A DNA stretch of 64,000 nucleotides from CAYTRS01 sp964440305 (GTDB lineage: Bacteria; Patescibacteriota; Minisyncoccia; Moranbacterales; JAKLHP01). The notes beneath the pieces were generated by a model. That model did not search any database, was not told the DNA's origin, and saw nothing but the letters and a program-made list of their open reading frames with translations. The translations under genes and the position numbers were made by a program. Where the stretch lies: NCBI GenBank assembly GCA_964440305.1, contig CAYTRS010000001.1, positions 1 to 64,000 of the forward strand, read 5' to 3'. Positions 1 through 9,122 of this stretch are shown here, piece by piece. Position 1 is the stretch's first letter, and every line of letters starts with the position of its first letter.

Positions 1-2
1 TC

Positions 3-161
3 AGCTATAAAAAACTACTGAAGCTTAGCCGAATTTCCCAGATTTACCTTAAAGCTAAGGGCTGGCAGGATAGGAATTACCGTTTTGATGCCGTTTCTGT
101 TTGGATAAGCACTGACTCAAAAAAAGCTAAAGTAAAACATATCCCCAGCATCTTTATCTAG
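3..161 (+). CDS. YraN / UPF0102-family protein, C-terminal part (partial)
   Basis: The window opens inside a gene. Frame 3 reads about 52 residues to a TAG at 159-161. The tail matches the end of the YraN (UPF0102) family: a basic helix with SRISQIYL, then WQDRNYRFDAVSVW (the family has RFDVVAV at this point), then a short strand ending KHIPSIFI, where the family usually reads IEHIKNAF. The family has an endonuclease-like fold and unclear cellular role; its catalytic acidic residues would lie upstream of the window. Assignment rests only on this C-terminal pattern. Confidence 0.7.
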   Translation, partial: SYKKLLKLSRISQIYLKAKGWQDRNYRFDAVSVWISTDSKKAKVKHIPSIFI

Positions 162-218
162 ACAGAAAATGCCATCCTTGTTACTATATAAGCGTAATTC
201 TATCAGCTACAATAAAAT

Positions 219-575
219 ATGATTGACGAAAAAGCGAAAAAAGAGCTTAAAGGCATTTTGGAGAATCAAAAAATAAGAATGGAGAAAGAACTTAACAGGT
301 TTGCCCACCCCACCGAAAATCCTGAAAACTTTGAGACAAGATTCACGGATATTGGATCTTCTAGAGATGAAAACGCTACTGAAGTAGAGGGATATGTTGA
401 CGATTTGGCTCTAGAAAGCAATTTGGAAGGTCAGCTTAAGGAAGTTAATGATGCTTTAGAGAAAGTGGAAAAGGGGAACTATGGGATTTGTGAAAACTGT
501 GGGCAAGAAATAAGTATGGATAGGCTTAAGGCTTATCCGGCGGCTAAAGTTTGCATTAAATGCGGGAAAAAATAG
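219..575 (+). CDS. DksA/TraR-type C4 zinc-finger protein
   Basis: 118 aa. Residues 1-90 are charged and helical, as expected for the coiled-coil arm of DksA-like proteins. The C-terminus holds a C4 zinc finger with Cys91, Cys94, Cys112 and Cys115 (CENC ... CIKC), the zf-dskA_traR pattern. Family members bind the RNA polymerase secondary channel and modulate transcription initiation, often with ppGpp; that role is inferred here. No clear Shine-Dalgarno precedes the ATG. The 3' end overlaps the signal peptidase II gene by 16 bp, a common pairing in which both are made from one mRNA. Confidence 0.85.
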   Translation: MIDEKAKKELKGILENQKIRMEKELNRFAHPTENPENFETRFTDIGSSRDENATEVEGYVDDLALESNLEGQLKEVNDALEKVEKGNYGICENCGQEISMDRLKAYPAAKVCIKCGKK

Positions 576-1006
576 CAAATAAGCACCTTTTCCTTTTATT
601 TTCTGTGCTGGTTGTAACAGATCAGGCAGTAAAGTTTTTAGTCCGCTTTCTTTTCAGGGAGAGCGGTTTTTATTTTTGCAATGAAAATCTTTCTTGGGGT
701 ATTTCTCTGAGTAATCTGTTTTTTTGGCCTTTATGGATCGGGGTCATCGCATTAATGTCCGTTTTTTATTTTTCAGAAAGAAAAAGAGATGTGAGCAGTC
801 CCGGATTATCCCTGGCTTTCGCACTGATCTACTCCGGGGCCTTTTCAAATATTTTGGACAGAATTTTTCTCGGATGCGTGGCTGATTTTATAAGCTTGGG
901 ATTTTTTCCAGCCTTTAATCTGGCGGATGTTTTTATAACTTTCGGCGCTTTAATGATGATTCATTCGTTCTTTACGAAGAAGAGGCAGGCATTGCTGGAA
1001 AAATAA
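560..1006 (+). CDS. lspA: Signal peptidase II (lipoprotein signal peptidase)
   Basis: 148 aa with four hydrophobic segments. The two family signatures are visible: NxxDR (Asn97-Asp100-Arg101) and FNLAD (Asp123), giving Asp100 and Asp123 as the aspartyl protease pair. It cleaves the signal peptide of diacylglyceryl-modified prolipoproteins in the cytoplasmic membrane. It works downstream of Lgt, which is encoded at 31660-32493, and a likely substrate is the lipobox protein at 17532-18944. The start codon lies inside the upstream zinc-finger gene, so translational coupling is likely. Slightly shorter than typical LspA. Confidence 0.9.
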   Translation: MREKIANKHLFLLFSVLVVTDQAVKFLVRFLFRESGFYFCNENLSWGISLSNLFFWPLWIGVIALMSVFYFSERKRDVSSPGLSLAFALIYSGAFSNILDRIFLGCVADFISLGFFPAFNLADVFITFGALMMIHSFFTKKRQALLEK

Positions 1007-1053
1007 CAAGAAATGTACTATTATTAAAGCAGGAAATTCAAACTTCTTGCAAT

Positions 1054-1713
1054 ATGCTTTCGGAAACAAAAATAAAATTTTTTACGCACAATCAGCTAAT
1101 CACTTTAATTGTGGCAGTAACATGCATCATTTTGTTCTTTTTCTTCCCTACCGCCAATGTTTTCCAAAATATGATCGCCATGTTTTCTTTTTTAGTTTTA
1201 ATTCCCGCTTTATGTGCTAAGATAGTATTGAAGCAGGATTTGTCAAAATGGGGATTGGCTAAAGGAAATTGGAAGCAGGGGATGAAATGGACGGGAATTT
1301 CTTTTATTGTAGCGCTTTCTTTGTTTTATCTAATTTTCTATTACACTCCGCTTTTTGAAAACTACGGAATTTCCCAAAACATTTCTTCCAGTTTTCGCTT
1401 CTTTCTGTTTTATGAAATAATCTTCATTGGGTTTTTTTTGGCAGCTTATGAGTTTTTTTTCCGCGGAGTGGTGATGCGGGGAATTTTCGGAGATTTTGGA
1501 AAGAGAAGAATTTTAATCCAATTCGTTTTGTTCTTCTTTTTTATTTTAGCGCGAAGAAATTTTAGCTGGTCAGCCGGAGAGTTTCTAATTATCAGTCCCT
1601 TTGCCGGATTAATTTCCCACAAGAGCAAGTCGCTGATTTATTCATTTTGGGCCAGCTGGCTGTTCATAATCATAGTCGACGCGGTTGCGATAGCTTCCGC
1701 TTCGGGGAAATGA
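1054..1713 (+). CDS. CPBP-like intramembrane protease family protein
   Basis: 219 aa, mostly hydrophobic, with six or so membrane segments. Around residues 130-137 it reads YEFFFRG, close to the EExxxR motif of CPBP/Abi (Rce1-like) intramembrane metalloproteases: the second Glu and the Arg are kept, the first Glu is replaced by Tyr. The later family motifs (FxxxH, HxxxN) are not clear; a single HKSK follows near the C-terminus. Catalytic activity is therefore uncertain and it may be a degenerate family member. It precedes the large exported protein gene by 7 bp, so the two are probably co-transcribed. Confidence 0.55.
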   Translation: MLSETKIKFFTHNQLITLIVAVTCIILFFFFPTANVFQNMIAMFSFLVLIPALCAKIVLKQDLSKWGLAKGNWKQGMKWTGISFIVALSLFYLIFYYTPLFENYGISQNISSSFRFFLFYEIIFIGFFLAAYEFFFRGVVMRGIFGDFGKRRILIQFVLFFFFILARRNFSWSAGEFLIISPFAGLISHKSKSLIYSFWASWLFIIIVDAVAIASASGK

Positions 1714-1720
1714 TTTCTCT

Positions 1721-4462
1721 ATGAAAAAAAATAGAAATAAAATAAAAAAAATAATATTGGCAGCTTTCCTTGTTTTTGAAGTCGCTTTTTTTAATTTTGG
1801 AATAAACGGAGTCGCAGCCGACCTTGCCGATATGGATCCGGATGATGCAGCCGAAGAAGCGGCCGAAGAGCTTGAAGGGCGCTATAACATAAACTTAGAA
1901 AGCACTAGGGATATAATGCAACAGATGAATGTTACCGGGAACAAGGCTCCCGTTCCGGAAGTGATGGTGACTTTTGAACCTTCCGACCCGAAACCGGGAG
2001 AAAAAGTCACTGCTCATGCTTCACCCATGTATTTCAGCAATCCTTCTGAAGAGCTCTATTACACTTGGTATTTTAAGCCAGCAGGAAGCCCTAGTAATGA
2101 AAATTGTGACAAAAAAATAGTAGAGCTGTATAAGGTTAATGCAATGCGCATAGTTGCTAATGGAGGATTTGATTATGGGCAAGTTGATTATGATGATTTT
2201 AAGGATATACTTTCCGATGACGATGGATATATGGCAACTTTCGGGGGTCATAATAAGTATGAAGGAAGTAACGGCCATTGTTACATCCATGATTTTGAAA
2301 CGGGGGAAAATTACGAATTATTTAAATGGACGTATGATTATGTTAAAGATCCTATGGTGGGAATTTATTGCAATAATGAGGGAAAAAAAGGCGTTTGCGC
2401 AAAAAACATAGGTGAGATTGAAGAAGAGAAGTGCGAAATGTATTCAGGCAAACCTTGTGAGAAAAATCCATTTTGCATATCGGAAAGATATTTTTCAGCT
2501 CCACGTTGCCCAAGTGGCTGGGAACCTTATTGTATGGATAAATCCTTTAGGCGTGAACAAATTATTGAGGGATCTTGTGAGGATTTAAGCAGTGGTATTC
2601 CGCACAGTTTAAATGATTGGGAATTTGACTATGACGAGTTAGGATGCAATCATCTTTTTCCAAAATCCTATGGCGCTACTGGTACTGGAGACGGAAGCTT
2701 TACTCTTGAAGAAGAAGAATTTTGGCAAACTAATCCAGGAGATTCTGATACGGCAGATAATGGAAACTTGGATGAAGCTAATGTGGTGGGTTTGGGACAG
2801 AGCTCTTTTACATGGAATTATCAGGATGGAGATGAAATAGGCGTGGTGGTTGAGGGAACTTCCATGATTCCGACCAAATATGACGATAGTACCTATATGG
2901 TGATGTGGGCTTTCCCCAAGAATGAATGCAAGCCGAAAAATACAGACATTCTTCAATTAGAAGAAAGGGATGATGAAAGCTGGCAGGTTGAAATTCCTAC
3001 TGCCCGGATGGATCTCGATGAATGCTTATGCGACAACTTCATTGATCCCAAGGAAAAAAATTTTCAGAAGCTTGAAGTCACGCTTTCCTATTCTCCCGAC
3101 AATCCGATTAATGATCCCTCTGAAGGTAATTCCGGAGACACGCTCTCTGTACAATCCTCACTGGCTAGCGGAGAAGTGGATTTCTCTTCTCTCAATTATG
3201 ACTGGCAAGTTCAAATAGGAAATGGACCTGATTTTATCGGAGGATTTAAAACCATAACTGGTAAACTGATTGAGGCGGGGTTGATGGAAAGTAGTCAGGG
3301 GAACGGGCTGGATTCCCTTTCTGTTCAACTTAATTTAAACAGCACTAATATAGGAGAGAGCAATTATAAAAACTATCTTAGCGATGGAGAAGCTTACCTC
3401 AAGATAAAGCTAGAAGTGACTGATCCTATAACCGTCCGTAGCGGAAAAAGCGACGTAATTGTGAAGATCATCTCCACTGATGAAAAAATACAAGCGCATA
3501 AAGTTAAAGTAGGAGATGATGGAAAATTGTCATTTGATGATGATATTTGCACTGGCGAGGAAGAAGGAGAGGAAGGAGCTCTTGAAAGGCAAATATGTTT
3601 TGTCGCAAACAACGATATTATCGGGGTGGATTTTCCAGATGGTGATTATTCTAATTTCTCATGGACTTTAGACGGAAAACCGCTTGTCTGCGATGATTCG
3701 ATTTCTTCCGGCTGTTCAACTGCCAATTCAAATGCCAATTTCTTTCCGGTTTCCGGAGAAGCCGGAAAAACTTACACGGTTGGATTGACAGCTACTGAAG
3801 AAGGAGATGCAGATGAAGCAAAAAATACCATCCAGCTTAGCAGAATTTTCAAAATAGTTGAGCCTTACGTTGAAATTGTTTCAAATGACGAGGTTGATAA
3901 AGATTCTATCTGGCGTAGATATTTGGGAAAATACATAACCTTATCGGGAGAATCAAAGGATGATTTCAGTGAAAATGTCTTTGAGGCTTATTCTTACAGC
4001 AATATTGCTCTCAAAGCCAAATTCCATCCTTTCTGGGTGGAGGACAGCTATTCCAATATGAGTTGGTGGCTAAACGGAATAAAAGAAAAGGAGGGGGCAG
4101 AAGATCCTACGGCATTTAATTTTGAAGCTGCGGGGCTTCCCGGGGATTCTTTCAACGTTGCCTTTAATGCGTTTTATGATTATTCGGAAGAAAGGCAAAA
4201 AATCAGAAAAGCCCTGTATGACATTTGGAAAATTTCCAGCTTTGATTCCGCTTCGCAAGGAAATCTTTCTTCCGCAATTCAGATTGAGTTGGTGGAGCCG
4301 GAAAGGATTGCAAAGGCTAATCAGGCAAAGAAATGGGTGGCGGCCATCTTTTCCAATACTCCCAGCAACATATTTTTCATGATCAGGACGGTGCTGACAA
4401 TTTTTCTGGTTCTTGCCGGAAGCTTTCTTGTTTCATCATTAAGACCGGGTAATATTTTATGA
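1721..4462 (+). CDS. Large exported beta-rich protein with C-terminal membrane anchor
   Basis: 913 aa. An N-terminal signal peptide (lysine-rich start, hydrophobic stretch at about 12-32, AAD) is followed by an acidic segment. A first Ig/PKD-like region contains YYTWYFKPAG near residues 115-125. A cysteine-rich segment spans about 126-290 (more than 15 Cys), and several further Ig/PKD-like repeats follow with recurring YDW and SWTLDG strands. The protein ends with one membrane helix (about 885-908) and a short tail. It should therefore be exported and held in the membrane by its C-terminus. The stop overlaps the next gene by 4 bp (ATGA), and that gene encodes a pilin-like/lytic transglycosylase fusion, so the two may form one envelope assembly, perhaps linked to type IV secretion or pili. 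No specific family recognised. Confidence 0.6.
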   Translation: MKKNRNKIKKIILAAFLVFEVAFFNFGINGVAADLADMDPDDAAEEAAEELEGRYNINLESTRDIMQQMNVTGNKAPVPEVMVTFEPSDPKPGEKVTAHASPMYFSNPSEELYYTWYFKPAGSPSNENCDKKIVELYKVNAMRIVANGGFDYGQVDYDDFKDILSDDDGYMATFGGHNKYEGSNGHCYIHDFETGENYELFKWTYDYVKDPMVGIYCNNEGKKGVCAKNIGEIEEEKCEMYSGKPCEKNPFCISERYFSAPRCPSGWEPYCMDKSFRREQIIEGSCEDLSSGIPHSLNDWEFDYDELGCNHLFPKSYGATGTGDGSFTLEEEEFWQTNPGDSDTADNGNLDEANVVGLGQSSFTWNYQDGDEIGVVVEGTSMIPTKYDDSTYMVMWAFPKNECKPKNTDILQLEERDDESWQVEIPTARMDLDECLCDNFIDPKEKNFQKLEVTLSYSPDNPINDPSEGNSGDTLSVQSSLASGEVDFSSLNYDWQVQIGNGPDFIGGFKTITGKLIEAGLMESSQGNGLDSLSVQLNLNSTNIGESNYKNYLSDGEAYLKIKLEVTDPITVRSGKSDVIVKIISTDEKIQAHKVKVGDDGKLSFDDDICTGEEEGEEGALERQICFVANNDIIGVDFPDGDYSNFSWTLDGKPLVCDDSISSGCSTANSNANFFPVSGEAGKTYTVGLTATEEGDADEAKNTIQLSRIFKIVEPYVEIVSNDEVDKDSIWRRYLGKYITLSGESKDDFSENVFEAYSYSNIALKAKFHPFWVEDSYSNMSWWLNGIKEKEGAEDPTAFNFEAAGLPGDSFNVAFNAFYDYSEERQKIRKALYDIWKISSFDSASQGNLSSAIQIELVEPERIAKANQAKKWVAAIFSNTPSNIFFMIRTVLTIFLVLAGSFLVSSLRPGNIL

Positions 4463-5451
4463 CGGGATACTACGTTAGAAAAATAAGGAAGAAGTTTTTT
4501 ATCTTTTTGGCTGTCTTTGCGGTACTCTCTTTTTTCCTGTTTGGATATTTTGAAGTTATGGCGCAAGGATATAATTATGAGCCGATGGAAAAAATTCCCG
4601 GTTTTGAATCGGATGAAGAAAAATATGACTTTCCAAGCTTCATTTTAAATTTATATAAATTCGGCATCTGGACTATCGGAATCGCAGCGCTCCTGATGAT
4701 TATCATTGGAGGATTCAATTATATTGCCAGCGTCAATATTGGAAACACTTCTAAAACCGATACTGCCAAGAAAATGATAATTGACGCCGTTTCCGGACTA
4801 ATTTTGGCGATGTTTGCCTATCTTCTGCTCTTTGTCATCAATCCGGATTTGGTGAAAATAAATTTGTCTATGTTTGAAATCGGAGAAAAAACGGGAGCGG
4901 AACTAAGAGGAGTTACAGCGCCCTCTTCGGTTGTTACGGTTACAATGCCGGCAGATTGTGAAAGCGATGAGTGGCAAAAGATATTCAATGATGCTTCCGG
5001 AGGGGACAAGATGCAAAAATGCATACTTCAGGCTACGGCAGCGAAAGAATCCAGTTGCCAGGAAAATGTCGGAAGGACCGGACCCGGTGCGGGAGATTGC
5101 AGCGTGATGCAGATAAGGGCAGAGGAACATTGCGGAACTACTTGCGAAAATTTGGAAAAAAATCCAGCAGAAGCAGTTAAATGTGCCAAGGGTTATATAA
5201 ACAATAAAATTATTGGTAGCGGAAAAGTGCGGGGAACCGAAGGAAGCGAGCAATGGGTGGAGGATGTTTACGCAGGGTATAATGGCGGACCAGGCGTTTT
5301 AAGCGCTTCGGATGATTGCGATGATTCTCATGAAAATGAATACGGCAATACTGTTGTGAAATATGATTGCCCCATTAATCAAGGCGGATATGTGTTTCTG
5401 GATCGGGTTCTTACGAAGAAATTCCTAAGCCTTTATGAACAGTGCATGTAA
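4459..5451 (+). CDS. VirB2/TrbC-like membrane region fused to an SLT lytic transglycosylase domain
   Basis: 330 aa. A signal peptide (about 10-35) leads to two membrane helices at about 70-90 and 108-132, separated by a short basic loop (KTDTAKK). This is the same layout as the pilin-like proteins at 19031 and 47924 (VirB2/TrbC type). After a linker, residues about 170-330 form an SLT-like domain: AKESSCQ carries the likely catalytic Glu197, CSVMQI matches the GLMQI motif, and YAGYNGGPG matches AYNAGPG. Eleven or so Cys suggest disulfides outside the cytoplasm. The inferred job is cutting peptidoglycan at the site of a pilus or secretion channel. Fusion of pilin-like helices to a VirB1-type enzyme in one chain is unusual. 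Confidence 0.75.
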   Translation: MTGYYVRKIRKKFFIFLAVFAVLSFFLFGYFEVMAQGYNYEPMEKIPGFESDEEKYDFPSFILNLYKFGIWTIGIAALLMIIIGGFNYIASVNIGNTSKTDTAKKMIIDAVSGLILAMFAYLLLFVINPDLVKINLSMFEIGEKTGAELRGVTAPSSVVTVTMPADCESDEWQKIFNDASGGDKMQKCILQATAAKESSCQENVGRTGPGAGDCSVMQIRAEEHCGTTCENLEKNPAEAVKCAKGYINNKIIGSGKVRGTEGSEQWVEDVYAGYNGGPGVLSASDDCDDSHENEYGNTVVKYDCPINQGGYVFLDRVLTKKFLSLYEQCM

Positions 5452-5488
5452 GTGGCAAGGGAGTATTTTTTATTTTTTTACTCAAAAA

Positions 5489-6655
5489 ATGAACATAATT
5501 AAGCGAATTTTTATTATATCTTCCGTTTTGCTGGCGATGGTGCTTTTTTTTATGGGCATTTATAACCTTTCTTTTAAAAAAGAGGACAATTCTGAAAAAC
5601 AGGAGAAGTTGGGAAATGTTGCGGAGGAAATGGGAAAACCGGAAAAAGAGAACAATTTCTCGCAGAATATTTCCAAGGAAAAAATATACGCGCTGACAGA
5701 CGAAGAAGTGATTGCCCCGGTTTTTGACAAAGAATCGGACAAAGTCGTTTATTATTCCGCTTCCGATGGAAAGGTTTATTCCGTGGAATATTTTAGCGGA
5801 GAAAAAAAAATAATTTCAGGGGATTCACTGGATAGCTTGAAAGATGTTTCCTGGTCTCCAAATAGGAAAAAGGTTATTTCAAAGTTCAATGTTGACGGGA
5901 AGAACACTTTTTATTCATACGACCATGAGAAAAAAATCGGGAAAAAATTGAATGACGGAGTGGATATTGTTTCCTGGTCTAACCTCGGGGACAAGATAAT
6001 TTACAAATTTTACGACAGTGAAAAAAAAGAGCGGTCGCTCAGAACTTGCGATCCGGACGGAAGCAATGAAAACAAGCTGGCGGTTACTCCTTTTAAAATG
6101 CTTAATTTCACTCAAATACCACAGAAGACGGACATTGCTTTTTGGAATTATCCGGATGCGCTTTCAGAAACAAAACTTTCCAGAATAAGCATTGCCGGGG
6201 GAAAAGAAAGTGTTATCTTTTCCGGAAAATACGGAGCGGATTATCTTTGGTCGCCAAGCGGAGATAAAGCTTTGGTAAGTTCTCTGGAAAGCAAGGGAAG
6301 CTCAAAAATGATGCTGGGGCTGATCAATGAAAACGGCGGAGAATACCAAAACCTGGGAATACCCACTTTTGCATCCAAATGCGCATGGTCAAGGGACGGA
6401 AAAGTCGTTTATTATGCGCTTCCCGGATCGCTCTCGGAAGAAAACGTTCTTCCGAACGACTATCAGGATAAAAAAATAATAACCAAAGACACTTTCTGGA
6501 AATTAGATCTCGCTACCGGAAAAAAAGACAGGCTTATTGAACTTTCAGAAATAAAAGAAAGCTATGATGCCGATAAGATGTTCTTGTCAGCGTCGGAAGA
6601 CAGGCTATTTTTTGTAAATCGCCATGACGGAAAATTATACGCGATAAAAATCTAG
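5489..6655 (+). CDS. Membrane-anchored TolB/WD40-like beta-propeller protein
   Basis: About 388 aa from the ATG at 5489. An upstream in-frame ATG at 5435 lies inside the preceding gene, and the 5489 start gives a clean anchor (MNIIKRIF followed by a hydrophobic stretch to about residue 24). After a charged, Lys/Glu-rich linker the rest is made of repeated blades with the TolB/PD40-like signature (DVSWSPNRKKV, IVSWSNLGDKI, YLWSPSGDKA, CAWSRDGKV). It is probably an extracytoplasmic propeller acting as a binding scaffold; the ligand is unknown. Its last 21 bp overlap the convergent O-antigen-ligase-like gene. Confidence 0.7.
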   Translation: MNIIKRIFIISSVLLAMVLFFMGIYNLSFKKEDNSEKQEKLGNVAEEMGKPEKENNFSQNISKEKIYALTDEEVIAPVFDKESDKVVYYSASDGKVYSVEYFSGEKKIISGDSLDSLKDVSWSPNRKKVISKFNVDGKNTFYSYDHEKKIGKKLNDGVDIVSWSNLGDKIIYKFYDSEKKERSLRTCDPDGSNENKLAVTPFKMLNFTQIPQKTDIAFWNYPDALSETKLSRISIAGGKESVIFSGKYGADYLWSPSGDKALVSSLESKGSSKMMLGLINENGGEYQNLGIPTFASKCAWSRDGKVVYYALPGSLSEENVLPNDYQDKKIITKDTFWKLDLATGKKDRLIELSEIKESYDADKMFLSASEDRLFFVNRHDGKLYAIKI

Positions 6656-7867
6656 CTTTATTCCCAAGAAAACAATCGCGGAAAAAACGAGCGCCAGATC
6701 ATTTTTCCAAACAGGAGTGTCAAGCAATCCGACAATAAGAATATAGAGCATTATTCCCGCCAGGACAGCTTCCAATCCAAAAAAGCTGTTTTTTTGGCGT
6801 ATTTTTTTAAAAAGGCTTCCTAACCAAAAATAGGCTAAAAGCAGAAATCCAATCAGACCGAAAATACCGCCTTGGAGCCAAAAAGCGAGATATAAATTAT
6901 GCGGCTGGGTAACCGCCCATTCGAGATAGGGAGGAAAATATTTCTGGTAATCAAGATATTCTTTCTGAAAATTTCCCGGTCCGATGCCAAAGGCCGGATT
7001 ATCCCTGATTATTTTTGCCGATGAATTCCAGATCATTATTCTTGATCTAATTGATGAGCGGGGGCTTTCCAGCGCATTTTTGAATTTGTGGCTGTCAATT
7101 TGAGTCAAAAAAAGAGCGCAAAGAATCAAAATAAAAATCAGGCTTAATTTAAACTTGTCTTTACTCAGCTTGTTAGTTAGAAAAAAAATAAGAAAAAAGC
7201 TTAGTAAAACAGAAATCCAGCTGGAATAGGAATAAGTGAGAAATAAAGAAGCTAGAATGGCAACTAAAAATATCAATATAAAAAGGAATTTGGCAAAAAC
7301 TTCAATATCCGTAATTCCCAATTCATATTTTTCAATTTTTGATTTTATGAAATAAAAACCGATAAAAATTCCCGGGACAAGAAACATAGCCAGCTGATTG
7401 GGAGATTCATAGAAAGCGCGTAGCCTTAAGTCATAGGTCAATATTCCCGCCAAGAAATATAAGAGAGAAATTATTGCCGCAAAAGATATTGAAATATATA
7501 TCAGCTTCAAAGATTCCGAAATATCCTTTCGGCTTTTCGTCTGGCTTCCTAAGGCAAAAAGAAAAATAAGGGGGAAAATAAACCAGCTTTTTATTATTCC
7601 AAATCCCGTCCGTAAATTTCCGCTTAGCAACGCGGACTCTAAAAGCCCGATGAAAATAAGAAAAATTGAAAAAAGATACAGGCTGTTTTTTTTGGAATTA
7701 ATCTGAAAAATACCAAAGCCTTTTCTTGCAAAAGCGGTAAAAAAAGAAATCAATATCAAAAACTCCAATAAATTAAAAGGAAGCGCTCCCAAATTTATTT
7801 TTACGAGATATAGAGGAGAAAAAAGCAAGGGAGAAAGAATGATTATTTTTTCCAAGTGCCTATTCAT
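6635..7867 (-). CDS. O-antigen ligase / Wzy-like polymerase family protein (copy 2)
   Basis: 410 aa with about 10-12 hydrophobic segments and a larger loop near residues 270-330. The loop contains the family pattern GIGPGNF and QPHNLYLAFWLQGG (Wzy_C-type, with the key His in PHNLY). Such proteins join or polymerise undecaprenyl-linked glycans on the outer face of the membrane. It overlaps its paralog upstream by 8 bp and closes a polysaccharide gene block. Given the single-membrane envelope thought usual for this lineage, the acceptor may be a cell-wall polymer or S-layer protein instead of lipid A; that is inference. The exact role, ligase or polymerase, cannot be told from sequence. Confidence 0.75.
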   Translation of the reverse strand: MNRHLEKIIILSPLLFSPLYLVKINLGALPFNLLEFLILISFFTAFARKGFGIFQINSKKNSLYLFSIFLIFIGLLESALLSGNLRTGFGIIKSWFIFPLIFLFALGSQTKSRKDISESLKLIYISISFAAIISLLYFLAGILTYDLRLRAFYESPNQLAMFLVPGIFIGFYFIKSKIEKYELGITDIEVFAKFLFILIFLVAILASLFLTYSYSSWISVLLSFFLIFFLTNKLSKDKFKLSLIFILILCALFLTQIDSHKFKNALESPRSSIRSRIMIWNSSAKIIRDNPAFGIGPGNFQKEYLDYQKYFPPYLEWAVTQPHNLYLAFWLQGGIFGLIGFLLLAYFWLGSLFKKIRQKNSFFGLEAVLAGIMLYILIVGLLDTPVWKNDLALVFSAIVFLGIKLDFYRV

Positions 7868-9101
7868 TATTTTTGGCGCTTAACGAAATTAAAATCACAA
7901 AAAGCGGCAGGACATGGACGGAAAATAGCGGGGTTTCAAACAGGGAATGAGCGGAAAAAATAATCAGGCTGGCTATTCCGGCTTTCCAAAAAGGGGCTTC
8001 CATCGATTTTTTGTAATAGGAAAATAGGGAAGAGACTATAAGCAGAATAAAAAATAAAGCATTTGCAATTCCGGTTTCGGCGGCGATGTCCAGATATAAA
8101 TTGTGGGAATATATCGGCTCGCGGTAAGAAGCAGTGGGTTTTATTTCCAAAGGATAGTTTCCCAGTCCTACTCCTTCCGGATTTTCAATAATTACTTCAA
8201 CGGATTTTTTCCAAATGCCAATCCTCTCCTTATTGGAACCTTCTGATAAATCAAAGACGGAAGCGAATCTTTTTCCGGCGGGGCTTAAAAATAGCATAGT
8301 TAAGATTATTAGCGTCAAAATGGATAATTTCAGCCTATTTTTTGAGATTAGCAGATATGCCGAAAAAATTCCGGCCAGAAGCCCCACATATCCTCCGCGA
8401 GAAAAAGTGAGGAGGTCGGCAATGAGAATGACAAAAAAGATGGACAAAAACATCCCATCCTCTTTTTTATTATTTTTATCGGGAAAAAAATAAAGGGCGA
8501 ATGACCAGGGGAGAATCATTCCAAGAAAGAAAGAAAAAATATGGGGGTCCGGAAAAAACGCAATTCCCCGAAAATAAGTTTTTCCCGAAATATTAACCAG
8601 CCAGCTTGAATATTCAAAAACTTCTCGGGAAAAATTTTCTCCCAAAAAAGCGACGACAACTTCTTTCCATATCGTAATAGCATTGTCCAGTCCTACGATA
8701 AACTGAAGCAAGAATTGAAATATTGCCACTAAAGAAACAGCGCCGGCGCTTGTTACAATCCAGCGGATAATTTTTTTTCCGCTTAGCTCGGGATTGCTAC
8801 TGGAAAACACCAAATAAAGCGGGAAAAAAGAAAATAGAAAGAAGAGTTTCCTGATCGACCAATCAATATTTTGGGATGAAAGAAGAGAAAAAAGGTTCAA
8901 AAAAAGAAAAGAAAAAACAAGAATAGTCTGGATTTTATTCGGAATTTCAATCTTCTTGTTCTTGAGCGCGCTTAATATCCAAACGATGAAAATAAAGACG
9001 AAAAAAACCCTTATTGAGGCGAGATCAATTTTGGGAGCAGGGTTAAAGGCTATTTGAAAAGGAAGATAGGCGCAAAAAATTAGAGTCAGTTTATTTAGCA
9101 T
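7860..9101 (-). CDS. O-antigen ligase / Wzy-like polymerase family protein (copy 1)
   Basis: 413 aa, polytopic. The signature loop reads GVGLGNYPLEI and YSHNLYLDIAAETG near residues 310-345, the Wzy_C/O-antigen ligase pattern with the conserved His in SHNLY. An earlier arginine-containing stretch, LLTFSRGGYVGLLAG, matches the other conserved part of the family (SRGG). It is paralogous to the next gene downstream and overlaps it by 8 bp. Two members side by side may split polymerase and ligase roles, or act on two glycans. It is likely expressed with the upstream glycosyltransferases from the same minus-strand transcript. Confidence 0.78.
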   Translation of the reverse strand: MLNKLTLIFCAYLPFQIAFNPAPKIDLASIRVFFVFIFIVWILSALKNKKIEIPNKIQTILVFSFLFLNLFSLLSSQNIDWSIRKLFFLFSFFPLYLVFSSSNPELSGKKIIRWIVTSAGAVSLVAIFQFLLQFIVGLDNAITIWKEVVVAFLGENFSREVFEYSSWLVNISGKTYFRGIAFFPDPHIFSFFLGMILPWSFALYFFPDKNNKKEDGMFLSIFFVILIADLLTFSRGGYVGLLAGIFSAYLLISKNRLKLSILTLIILTMLFLSPAGKRFASVFDLSEGSNKERIGIWKKSVEVIIENPEGVGLGNYPLEIKPTASYREPIYSHNLYLDIAAETGIANALFFILLIVSSLFSYYKKSMEAPFWKAGIASLIIFSAHSLFETPLFSVHVLPLFVILISLSAKNNE

Positions 9102-9122
9102 TTTATTTATTATTCCTCCTCC

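Noticed and set aside
1446..1628. Open frames on the opposite strand of conserved genes, this one and many like it
   Set aside because: They are shadows of well-supported genes, without promoters, RBS or family features.
5435..5488. Upstream start of the beta-propeller gene
   Set aside because: It overlaps the previous gene and adds residues before a clean membrane anchor beginning at 5489.
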